Part shown: positions 9,703 through 20,393 of the stretch, piece by piece | Numbering within the stretch: position 1 is the stretch's first letter | Layout of the letters: the number at the start of each line of letters is the position of its first letter | From: Mercurialis annua | Taxonomy: Eukaryota; Streptophyta; Magnoliopsida; Malpighiales; Euphorbiaceae | Assembly (NCBI RefSeq): GCF_937616625.2 | Contig: NC_065570.1 | Coordinates: 41,857,665-41,921,664 of the forward strand | DNA: 64,000 nucleotides | Reading direction: 5' to 3' | The notes under the pieces: model-generated | The model's input: only the letters and a program-made list of their open reading frames with translations | Database searches by the model: none | Told to the model about the DNA's origin: nothing | Position numbers and translations under genes: made by a program

Positions 9703-12700
9703 TGTCACGACCCAATTTCATGAATCGTGACCGGCGCTAGGGTATGGGTATGGTTGTACCAAAACCCGTAGTAAGCCTTGCGGAAATCAAATGAACATTT
9801 AAACCTGTAGAAAAACTGCTCGGAGGCAACCGACACTCCAACTTAAGTCTAGCAATTTATAATACAGTTCTATTATAAATAACTTAAATATCTGAAATGC
9901 TCAACAGCATGCCTTAAATATAATAATAAAATATTCCAGTGTAAACATGCTAAAATAAACAATCGGTCTAATCGATAACCCTAATGCAATAACAAATGTA
10001 ATATATAAACTAGCTCTACTGCGGTCTAAGAGTTCGAAAATAGAAACTAGTTTAATAACATAAAAACCTCCGAGAAATCAAAAGAATCGGAGTGGACCGG
10101 CTTTCAAATCATAAACCTGGAAAATTTGGGAAAACAACGGGGTCAGATATACTGAGATGAGTTCGCAATACTATTTACATTTATTAAGTTTAAAACCCTT
10201 AAATCAAAACATTTTTATACTAATATCATATGATTATGGAAAAACAGTATTGAAATGATCCCAGCGTAAGTATGACATAGCATACTGATAAACCCAGAGT
10301 GGACGGGAACAAATCCTCGTCATAAATATATACCAGCGTAAGCAAGACTTTAGTCTGCCGTTTCCCAGAGTACTTACCGGTGCACACAGTCTCGATACAA
10401 GCCTATCGAGTAGCTCGTTTCAATCCAGTTCCATAATCCGTAAAAACAGTTCACAAACATTTATAATATTAAAATACGATGCGGTACTTAATAAAGCGGT
10501 AAATAGCACTACAAACTCACTGCTTGCTTATCCACGTGAATCTTGGCAAACAGCTAACCCTGCGTAGACTCCGTAACACGAGCAGTCGACGGGTCTAAAA
10601 CATTATATAAGTTAAAATCTGATCAACCCCTAACTCTAAGATTACTAGACACCACGTAGGACTAGCATCATACCAAGTCTCACACAAGCATAGCCAAAGC
10701 AGAAAAAAACAATTAATTACATAATGACCCGAGTCAAAATATGAACCACCTTGAGTAGACACAAAACTCAAAATTAATAAGCCAAGTTTATTGAGTTCCC
10801 GCTTTAAAATCCGTTCCGGAAAATATTACTTAAATAATATTTAAATAATAACTTAAATCCATTTCCTCAAATATTGGGTTAGCCGAGTTACAAATAATCC
10901 ATTTCCTCAAATATTGGGTTAGCCGAGTTACAAATAACTACCAAGTTACCTCACATGTCGGACGACCCAAGTCTAACCCGACCCAACTATTTTATCAAAA
11001 TTATAAACCATATTTTATAATTATAACATCGTACTTTTGATAAAATAATAACTAAATATTAAAACGGAACTCAATAGTTTAAAACACAAGTAACCAATAG
11101 TTACCAACATTACACTTAATTAAATTAAGTTAAGAAAAAAATAAAAACTAAAATGTAATTTAAGCCAAATTGACACGCTAGGCCAATATTATCAAAATAA
11201 TAATACTTACATGAGTAATTATAGAATTATAGAAAAATAATATAAATATCGTTTCCCGATTATAATTATCAAAAAATAATTTAAATTATAATCCAAACAA
11301 ACACGATTTTCATATTTAATATAATGTTATTAATTAGCAATTAGAAATCAAAACGATAATTGAAGGTTCGATTTCAAATTGGTGTTTTAACAAAATAATA
11401 ATAATCTTAATAAATCATGAAAGCCAATCATAACCAATAAAGAATATAAATAAACCCAACAAATTACATGTAATTGCCGCCAACACCAATTTGTAAAACC
11501 AATTTGTAAGCAACTAATCTTATTTTTAAAAGCTTAAACAAAACAATTTAATAATAAAACAAACCCACTAACAGCACCCATTTAGCCTTCTTAAGTTAGT
11601 CATTAACTTATTAACAAATCAACCAACCTTTCCTCAAGAACTTAATTAAGAGCAGTAGCAAAATATGATCACTCGGCAGGAACAAAATCCATTGGCAGCA
11701 ACACATAAACAAAACAAAAACCTCCATGCAACCGTGACAACTCACCAACCAACCCAACCAATATAACATTTGAATGTCAAATTATCCCCGCCAAGAACAA
11801 TGGCATCCGTTTAAATAAAAACATGGCAGCCAAGATTTATTAAGTTACAGAATCAAAATTCCATATATGCACTTAACAACGTAACCACATCGAATCGTTA
11901 AAAACAATCACAACTCAAAGCAATTTAATAATCAACGATCTAATTTAGTTAATAACTCAAGATTAATCAGTTTTTAATCATAAGATTACATGAATAACAT
12001 CAGTTTAAAATCTGGACAAGACGATAGTATCAAACAAGGAGAAACAGTTAACATATTCAAAACGGTGAAACGACGACGCTTAGTACGGAGAGAATAACGT
12101 ACCAAAAAACGAATTTCAAGCATAGAATTGAAGAGCACCAAGTTAGCTACGACGGAGAACGAAGGGATCTCGATTTGGTTCTACAACGAACGAGATATTG
12201 ATCATGAACGGTAAGGACCATTAATGAACTAAACTGAAATTCAGAAATTACTCACCGAATTGCTGCAGTCAGGGAGGGATTGAGAGAGTGAAATTTTCAG
12301 AGATATGAAGAATAACGTGACGGCTAGGGTTGATGAATAATAGAAGAATGATTTGGGTAAAACAAATAGAGTTTAAATAGGCAAGAACGGCTAGGGTTAA
12401 TGAACTAAACTAAAAAATAAAAGAAGAATGCATGTCACATTATTCCTGTGAGCCAACATAACGTTGAATACTTGATTGGACTTTGTATCACTAATATTAA
12501 AATACTATCACCATTATAAACAATAATGAGAATAAAAGGATAACTAACTTTTGTAGTGTATTAAGATTATTCAACAATAGACAATATAATTTGGTTAACG
12601 AAGCGAACCAAATTTTAGTTGATCCAAAACCAACCCAACACGAATCAGATCACGATTCGAACCACGAATCAAATCAACGAACGAGTAAAAAAATATTTAA

Positions 12701-12766
12701 TAATAATAAATTACCTAACCTCGACGAAATAAGATTTTTTTTTTTTTAAAAATACGGGATATTACA
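9703..12766 (-). mobile_element. Solo LTR (C), minus strand, nested in solo LTR B
   Basis: Plus-strand text starts TGTCACGACCC and ends GGGATATTACA, the reverse of the standard LTR ends. A perfect 5-bp duplication AGTCA flanks it (9698-9702 and 12767-12771). About 3.06 kb and no internal region. Its sequence is close to the plus-strand LTR at 17531-20377 (shared 'gagctactcgataggcttgt' segment), so both belong to one subfamily. An oligo-T run at 12734-12747 lies near its upstream end. Confidence 0.9.
10858..10937. repeat. 40-bp perfect tandem duplication
   Basis: Two adjacent copies of a unit starting tccatttcctcaaatattgg, inside solo LTR C. Confidence 0.9.
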
Positions 12767-14695
12767 AGTCACGTGCGGACGCTCAGTGACTTAGCGGGAC
12801 GTGTGCATGGGGACTTTTCCGGACTTTTTCGGCGGACTTTCGAGGGGCAATTTCGAGATGTTTTCGCCTATTATCTCGACGTGTATTCCGACCGAATCTA
12901 AAATATTTTAAATAAATGTTTTTAAACCTAAAGTTAGGTGTTTTAATATGATATTTTAAAAGTAAAGTTAAACGTTTAAAAAGGACTTTAAAAGAGTTAA
13001 AGTCGACGTTTAACCAGTTTAAAAGATTTAACAATCGGCTTTGCTAAATAATTAGTATACGACTGTGAATTGTTTTGACAATCAAGTCTACACTATTAAA
13101 TGATTTTAATTAGGTATTGCTATACCTAAAATGACTTCTAGAGAGAAGTCTAAACGTTTTCTAGAGGTGAAAACGGTTTATATGGTTTTTAAGAAATAAA
13201 AGACCATAAGTGTTATGTGTTATATGTTTATATGATTTGTCTGGACCTAGGTTTCAGGACCTAGATGTTTATAGCAGAAACAAATATTCATGTTTGTATT
13301 GTGTATTGTGTATGTTTGATCCGACTAGCTGTCCAGTAGTCAGATCAGGACTCAGGGAAGTCTGTCACACGTACGACGGTGCTAAGTAGTAACTTAGCAG
13401 TACTGTGAGTTTACGTGTTTACTTTTGAATATCAGTATTCAATTATTTTAAATCCATAAATCGCAGTAGTATAAACTAGCCAAGAGAGGTCCATTGGAAC
13501 GAGCTACCTATTGGGCGGCAATAGGGTTGCGTGATCACCAACACCGATTTCTAGATGTACATCTGTCGAGGTATAGAGATATGTCTGTCGTGTAAGTCAT
13601 TGGGAAAGCAAATGCCCTGACTTCACGGGTAAACCCTGAGATGACAGTAATTCAGTTACTGTTGCGGGTCAAACCACGATGGCAGTTTTATGATTACGGT
13701 CCAGGTACCAGAAATACAGAATTGGACGGTAGGGACTCGAGTCAGGGTCCTTAGTCTGTAGTCTATGAGCTAGAGATAAGAGTATGTCTGTTAGGAAAAT
13801 TGTGGACTAGGGTTTTGCATGGATCGATAAATTGGTAATATTTTATATATATAACTGTTTTATATATATGATGCGATTTTGGTATTCATCTGTAAATTGT
13901 TTACTCACTCAGAAATATTTATATTTCTGACCCCGTTATTGTTTTCCAATTTCAGGAAACGAGCTTTGAGGTCAGTCGAGCTTCCACATCCCTTCTTCAG
14001 GAAAGCTCTTCTTTGGTAATGTACATAGGAATTTTTACTCTTAGTATGCTGCAATAGTATAAGTGTAATGTGCCAGCAGCCGTGCCACTAGTCCTTTGTT
14101 AGATACTCTGATAGGATCTAGTGTATGTGTATACCTTCTGGATGGATGCTAAGTGGCATATTGTATCTAGTTACCGAGTCGGCCTCGTCTGTTTTTGTGA
14201 GGGTCAAAAACAGTATGTTTAATATACGCCGGCTATGTGTAGCCGGTCCGCTGTGTATTTTAATATGTTTAATACCACCGTTGCGAGACACAGAGATGTC
14301 CGCACTATTATATTAAACATATAAACTGTGGTGTGTGGCTGGGAACGGGGCTGCCTGTGTGTTAAGGCAAGCGAAAGATAAGTCCCTAGTTTCCAGTGAT
14401 CACCACGCCAGGTTTTCAGAAGGAAGCAAGGGTTGAGATAACAAGGTTATCCAACCAGTACTTCTGAAAACCAGATTTCGCTTATGTGTATTTTCAGAAA
14501 TCGTGTTACGTTAAAAGAGAAAAGTTTTAACGGTATTTTCTGAAAACGGATCGTACGCGAGTTGCGATACATTAATAATATTTGCGAAAAATTTCTAGAG
14601 GTTCTAGACTTGCTACGGGTTTCGGAACAACCATTCCCATTCCCTAGCGCCGGTCGTGACTTGAATTAGGGTGGAATTCGGGTCGTAACATGACA

Positions 14696-14901
14696 AGAGT
14701 TTCTCACTAACACAAAAGAAATATTTTACTCATATTAGGGAATCCAAGGTTCTCAATGTATTTAGCCCTGATGTGAGTTAGAGCTAGGAAGTCTGCATTA
14801 AAGTTTGGTATAAACTCAGTCCCATCATCCACATAGCAAAATTCTGGATTGTAACACCGTCTCCCACCAAAATGAAAGTAAACATCTACAGCTTTCACCA
14901 T
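14696..14901 (-). pseudogene. MULE transposase, N-terminal block (PB1-like domain)
   Basis: Minus-strand frame beginning MVKAVDVYFHFGGRRCYNPE, followed by a 'DGTEFIPNFNADFLALTHIR' and 'IENLGFPNMSKIF' stretch. This is the N-terminal PB1-like domain typical of plant MuDR-family proteins. I chose the ATG at 14901 because a 'ttatttcag' acceptor-like sequence precedes it, suggesting a 5'UTR intron. A frame change near 14722 is needed to stay with the family reading. The block is interrupted at its 3' side by the solo LTR at 8392-14690; the gene resumes at 8386 on the same strand. Confidence 0.7.
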
Positions 14902-15139
14902 ACTGAAATAACAAATCAAACATATGTAAAAATCAGGCCAAAATTGACATAAGCAATAAACCCTAAATCAATTAAACTTAAAGCCCCCATATTCGCTATG
15001 TAAAAACCCCTGTAAAAACCCCAACAGCCCTATAACACAAAGCCAAAACCTTCAATAGCCCTAAACCAATTTTACACAAACCTAAAAAGTGCCTAATTAA
15101 ATTATAGTTCACAAACCATAAAAGCCCTTATTCAATTTA

Positions 15140-15457
15140 GGGTTAATTACATATAAAATCACCACCTTTACACGAAATTGCAAAAATAACACGACCTTTA
15201 AAACGTGGCAATTCAAGGCACCACCTTTCATTTGTTTTCAAAAACAACATGGACACATTTTTAGTGGCATTTTTGCTGACGTGGCATGACACGTGGCACT
15301 CCTATCGGGTTTCCAAATCAGTAAAATTTTATCTAAAAACGTGCCCATATTATTTTTGAAAAGAAATGAAAGGTGATGCCATGAATTGACATATTTTAAA
15401 GGTCGTGTTATTTTTAAAAATTTGTGTAAAGGTGGTGATTTTATATGTAATTAACCC
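15140..15457. mobile_element. MITE, GGGTTAATTACATATAAAAT family, copy 2
   Basis: Perfect terminal match GGGTTAATTACATATAAAAT on both ends as inverted arms, with a perfect 9-bp duplication TTCAATTTA (15131-15139 and 15458-15466). Closest relative in the window is the copy at 30821-31139, which shares the arms and the 'tgacacgtggcactcc' loop text. It lies upstream of the MULE transposase start, within the MULE. Confidence 0.9.
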
Positions 15458-15844
15458 TTCAATTTATCATATACCCTAAAAAGCCCAAAATACATTTTTA
15501 ATCATTTTTGATAATATAGAAGTACATCTCTTAGCATTTTCTGATTTATTTATCATAGCTACCCCACATACCACACAACCAAAGAGCTTTAACTATTAAA
15601 TAATGAAAATAAACAAAAAAGCTTACTTTTGCGTCCCTCATGTAGGGTCACGCCAATGCTAATTTCTAAGAAAGAATATTACTCCTGCTATGTATTGTTT
15701 ATTATCAACATAGGGTAAAAAATAAAAACTTCAGTAATGGTGGGTGAAAGTTAACGCGCTGAAATGTATAAGAGTTAGGGATTTTTTTCCTTTTATGTTT
15801 ATTACCCGACGATAATGTTTTGCTAACAGTGAATTCATTGTTGT

Positions 15845-16041
15845 GTCATGTCAGCAAAGCATTGTTGAGGAGAAAGGAAAGTCAATTTGACGGACATGTC
15901 AGCATGTCAACGGAAGCAGATTTTCGGAAGGGGGTTTTTGTTCGAAAATAATACTTAAAGGAGTCTATTGTGTACAAAAAAAGAAATAGGGTTTGATTGT
16001 TCTTTTGGAGAAACCTGAAGGGTTTGTTTGTACCTTTTGCC
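15845..16041 (-). repeat. MULE terminal inverted repeat, right
   Basis: Partner of 3101-3300. Lies upstream of the transposase start, so the minus-strand promoter of the gene would be in or near this repeat. Confidence 0.65.
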
Positions 16042-16050
16042 TTATAAAAG

Positions 16051-16624
16051 CATTAAGATTTGAATTAAATTACAACAAGTTATAAGGGTTTGGATTTTTT
16101 TACATAATTATATCTCATTTTTAACTATATGGTACGATGTTGTATTCTTCTTTAAATAAATTATGGTTATATATGATAAAAATAAAAAAGATTATTGATC
16201 AAACTAGCAAATGTTTTGAAATTATGATATATTTATAGGTAGCCAAGAATATTTTGCCTTTTGTTAATAATTTAAAAGTAGCCAGTGATCAATATATAAG
16301 TGTCTGTCTAATATTGGCATATGGATCTGGTCGCTCATGAGGGATTGATCCGAATTCAATTGACTATACTACATGAAAAGAGTAATACATTTCATGAAAG
16401 ATTGTGATTCCATGAAAAGGTGGCAATTTAATTGAAAGTTACACATGTTCATTGGCATCCATTGTTTGTTTATATATATACATGTATTAATATTATATTG
16501 ATGACCAACTTAGACATAAGTCAAATCTCTTTAAATATATACAATAAACATAATACACAAGATAATGTTTATAAAGTATTTTTCATACTAAATATACATG
16601 AAACTTAGTGCCAAATTCGATAAA
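16051..16624. other. AT-rich DNA outside the MULE, no gene
   Basis: No coding frame or clear repeat boundary. Part near the MULE end shows inverted similarity to about 2937-3000. Confidence 0.4.
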
Positions 16625-17530
16625 TATCGCGACCCGAAATCTCGAGTCAAGACCAACGCTAGGGAATGTGAATGATAGTTCTGAAACCCGTAGCTAGCGT
16701 AATATACACTAAAACTTTTTCACAAACAAATAATCATAAATGACCTAACAAATGGAAGCATCAAATAACCATTTATATATACATCAAAAGCTTTATACAA
16801 AAACACACTCTAGTGTTTATGATCATATCACGGGTATTTACCTTCGTGTGTAAAACATACTTATCATAGCAAACAAAATCCATTTTATACAAGACAACAA
16901 TTAAAACAATACATTATATGAAACTGATGTACTAGGCCACGACTCAATCAAAGCAACACACTACTGCAACGACTACGGAAGTCAAGACTGTACATTGCAA
17001 CATCGACTTCCGATCAAAAGATGGACTTCTATTCAAGTCCCGAATCTAGAACCTGAAAAATCATTTTGGAAAACGAAGTAAGGTTAAGCTGAGTGAGATA
17101 TATGTTACTTATCATATTATCAAAATAAGCATCACAGTTAAATACATTTTTCATATATACAATCACATCGATTTCAATAAATTCACATATGCAAACAATT
17201 TTATCTGATCTTAATCTTAATATTAAATTTGGACAATTCTTAACCCAGGCTTATTCCTAGACTTAGCGAGAGTACTGTTTTCTCATGTCCTTTTAGGTAA
17301 ATTCCCGGGATAGTTCAATTGAGTTCAACTTATACCTAATGATATAGTTCCGGGATAGTTCACCGAGTTGAACTCGTATCACACTCAAATCTGATTGATA
17401 CAAGGTGAGTCTCAGGATAGTTCCACTAAGTCCAACTCTTATACATAGGTCCCGAGATAATTCCTTATAGAGTTCAACCTAGTGTCTAACGCGACATAGG
17501 TTAGTCTATCTCGATCTAATACTATCGTCT
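16625..17530 (-). mobile_element. LTR fragment (D), minus strand
   Basis: Begins with a mutated minus-strand LTR end (TATCGCGACCCG for the usual TGTCACGACCC) and carries the reiterated motif on the minus strand at about 17290-17480 ('cccgggatagttcaattgag' and relatives). It is cut at 17530 by insertion of the plus-strand element at 17531, and I cannot find its remainder on the far side, so it is truncated. Confidence 0.65.
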
Positions 17531-18519
17531 TGTAATACTCCGTATTTTTTCGGCTAGTTCCGTTAGGCTTATCGTGAAGTTTGGGCTCTTTGTGCTGATT
17601 AGACTACTTAAAATCGTGGTTTGAGGGTTGTATACTTTTTGTATGATGTTTTGAGATGTCTTGGGTGTGGCCTCAGGTGTTTCAGAGCGGTTCCAATCTC
17701 TTTTTCAAAATTTTAAATTTTTTGAACGCAAATGCTTTTCACGGGCTCGACAAGCTTGAGTCGCGGGGGCCATTTGTGTGTCAAGGGCGCGACATGTGCA
17801 CTGTTCAGTTCGCTGATTTCTATCTAAACCCGCTTATTTCGACCTAATTCATTTTACACTTTTCTTAAAACCCTAAAACAGCTCATAATCTCTGATTTTC
17901 ATTCCTATTGATTCCTTATCCCAATTTGATCCTTGGTAAGTCATTTCATCATTTATTTGTGGTTTAATCTACAGTTCATCATTTTCATCGATTATTGATT
18001 CAGTAGCAATTTTATTTGATTGTTGTAGGCTAATTTTTGAATCATATTTTCTGGGTTTTATTGATCTTTGTCTAATCAAGAGGTATGTGTTCCTTTTCCC
18101 TTGATCTGTTATGCTAAAATTGTTATATTGATAAATTGCTTGAATACCTTGAGTGTTGTGGATTATTTTCTGATTTTACGATGTGTTAAATTCTGGAAAT
18201 GTTGATTTTGGTATTGTATTTGGTTTATGGATATTGATTTTACTTTGGGCGGATTGATATGATTGTTTACATTAATGGGTATAACAAATTATTGTTGTTC
18301 TTGATTTAAATTTTATTTTTGAACAAAATTAAAAATCTGGAAATTTTATAAAACATTACCTTAGGTTGTTAGATGGTAACTGTACCTTGGGTGAATTGGA
18401 ATCTTTAGATAGATACAATTGTTATGTCAAATTGTGGCTTTGTGGGATTTATTCACTATTTTTAAGATTATAAAGGTGGCTGGAAATATTATTAAAGGAC
18501 TGATTTTAAATAATTAAAA

Positions 18520-18808
18520 GGGTTAATTGTAAATTCATACACGAACTTTACCCTAATTTGCAATTATAACATAAACCTTTAAACTTGGCAATGTTAGTAA
18601 CCAACTTTACACTTTTGGCAAATCGATACACCAAACACGAAAAACACTAACGTGGACATTGTAATATACCGCCATGTGTTGTTGCGTGATTGGTCGGTGT
18701 AGCAATTTGCCAAAAAATAAAAGTTGGTTACTGACATTGCCATGTTTCAAAATTTATGTTATAATTGCAAATTAGGATAAAGTTCGTGTATGCATTTACA
18801 ATTAACCC
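18520..18808. mobile_element. MITE, GGGTTAATTGTAAAT family
   Basis: Inverted arms of about 100 bp start GGGTTAATTGTAAAT and contain CATACACGAACTTTA on both sides. Flanks TAATTAAAA (18511-18519) and TAGTTAAAA (18809-18817) form a 9-bp duplication with one mismatch. Its outer nine bases match the other GGGTTAATT MITE family but the rest differs, so it is a separate, related family. Confidence 0.85.
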
Positions 18809-19846
18809 TAGTTAAAATTGTTACCTTTGGTACATTTGGGTCAGGTTAGACTTGTGTCTCCCGACACGTTGTGTTGAGCTATAATGTGGTCAAGACTAAC
18901 ACACTACTTTGGGAAACTCATAGGGTTTTAAAGGAACTATCGAAGTGATACAAGAACTCCAGATTTGTTTTAAAGGATGTTTACCTTACTTTGGTTTGTA
19001 CATTGGTTGTGTTAAAGATGTTAGTCCTATGTGGTTTTTAGTATTCTTATAGTAAGGGGTTAAATGGATTTTAAATTGAGCCTTGTTTTTTAGACCCGTC
19101 GTCTGCTGGTGCTTCGGAGTTTTCCCAGGGTTAGCTTACTTTCCAAGAATTATCACGTGGCTACGCAAGTAGTGAGTTTGTAGTGCTATTTACCTCGTTA
19201 TTAAGTAACACATATTATTTTAGTATTATAAATGTTTTCGAACTGTTTTAGTGATTATGGATCTGGATTGGAACGAGCTACTCGATAGGCTTGTATCGAG
19301 AGTGTGTGCATCGGTAAATACTTTGGGATCGGCTGACCAATATCTGACCTACTTGGGAATTGATGAGGATTTGTTCCTATCTACTTTGGAATTATACTTT
19401 TGGTTTCATTTAATATTGTCATTCCAATAACGAATATATATATTAGTATGAAAGGATTTAAGGTTTTAAAGGTTTTTAACTTAATAAATTTAAATAGTAT
19501 TATGAACTCATCTCAGTATATCTGACCCTGTTGTTTTCCCAATTTTCCATGTTTATGATTTTGAGAGCTTTGGATTAATCTCTGATTTCTTTGATTCCTT
19601 TGGAGGTTCTTTTATTTTTAATAAAGCTAGTCAACTGTTTTATTCTCTTAGACCGCAGTGAACTAGTTAGTCTTTATTCATTACTTATACTTTGGTTGTC
19701 GGGGTGCTCCAACTATTTTATATTATTTTGGCATGTCATACTTTGAAATTGATTCATTATATATACGAGGCATATTTTGGAGTCTCGGGTTTTAGCCGAG
19801 CAGTTTAGTATATTAGTCTATATGTAATCTTTTATACATAGGTTGG

Positions 19847-20229
19847 GGATATTAAACTCCCTCGGTCACTCAAGTCTCAGAAAGTCTCAAAAAGGTCACT
19901 AAAGTCAATTTTCTTACAAAGTTGTCACTGAACTATACCTTTTATTACAAAAATATTTATATTGTTACGAAAAGAACACTAGACTTTTTGTGAACTACAA
20001 AAAAATCGTTGGGTTATTCCTTTTATTACAAAAAGGTCACTGAACTATGTTCTTTTTTGTAATTTTGGCTTGCCACGTAAGCAAAAATGTTAGGTTTTTA
20101 CGTTGTTTTATATGGTAAACCCTTTTGTAATAAAAGGTATAGTTAAGTGACCATGTTGTAAGAAAATTGACTTTAGTGACCTTTTTGAGACTTTTTGAGA
20201 CTTGAGTGACCCAGGGAGTTTAATAGCCC
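19847..20229. mobile_element. MITE with TATTAAACTCCC ends
   Basis: Inverted arms read ATTAAACTCCCT then GGTCACTCAAGTCTC on the left and the reverse complement on the right. A perfect 9-bp duplication ATAGGTTGG flanks it (19838-19846 and 20230-20238). The interior has 'aaaaaggtcac' phrases on both arms. The related solo LTR C lacks this insertion at the matching site, which supports the ends. Confidence 0.85.
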
Positions 20230-20381
20230 ATAGGTTGGAGTCTCAGTTCCACTTGAGCAGTGATTTTCTTGCAGGTTTATATGCTTATATGTTTATCCGC
20301 AAGGATAGTTACGAGTTTCGGTACAACCATATCCATACCCTGGTGCCGGTCGTGATTCTTGAATTTGGGTCTTGACAAAGT

Positions 20382-20393
20382 TGGTATCAGAGC
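20382..20393 (+). promoter_or_regulatory. Primer binding site (initiator tRNA-Met type)
   Basis: TGGTATCAGAGC lies four bases after the end of the LTR at 20377, the usual position and sequence for tRNA-iMet primed plant retroelements. Confidence 0.85.

Larger units (their letters stand above)
8392..14690 (+). mobile_element. Solo LTR (B), itself split by a nested solo LTR
   Basis: Begins TGTAATACCCCG at 8392 and ends GGTCGTAACA at 14690. The 5-bp duplication TGACA is perfect (8387-8391 and 14691-14695), and the MULE gene is continuous across it. Without the nested element at 9703-12766 it is about 3.2 kb. It contains a long (AT)n run and no coding sequence. No internal retrotransposon sequence is present, so it is a solo LTR formed by LTR-LTR recombination before or after the nested insertion. 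Confidence 0.85.
3101..16041 (-). mobile_element. Mutator-like element (MULE), with nested insertions
   Basis: Two long inverted ends (3101-3300 and 15845-16041) share colinear phrases such as the reverse-complement pair around 'ttattttcgaa.a.aaa.ccccct' and 'tctgcttc.gtt'. A 9-bp near-duplication flanks them (TTATAAAAA 3092-3100, TTATAAAAG 16042-16050, one mismatch). Between them lies a minus-strand MuDR-type transposase gene broken into three blocks by LTR insertions. Subtracting the inserts leaves roughly 3.1 kb, a plausible MULE size but lacking the catalytic core. Ends are moderately certain: weaker inverted similarity continues outward to about 2937 and 16120, and the flanks are AT-rich, so the duplication could be coincidental. 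Confidence 0.65.
17531..20377 (+). mobile_element. 5' LTR (E) of a gypsy element
   Basis: Begins TGTAATACTCCG and ends TCTTGACA. It is followed directly by a primer binding site, so it is a 5' LTR rather than a solo LTR. Two MITEs are nested in it (18520-18808 and 19847-20229). The left flanking 5 bp are CGTCT; no downstream LTR with the same flank is in the window, so the 3' half has been lost or displaced. Close to solo LTR C in sequence. Confidence 0.75.

Noticed and set aside
20382..20393. tRNA gene fragment
   Set aside because: Only the 12-base primer complement is present here and at 32950 and 61567; no tRNA body or promoter boxes.
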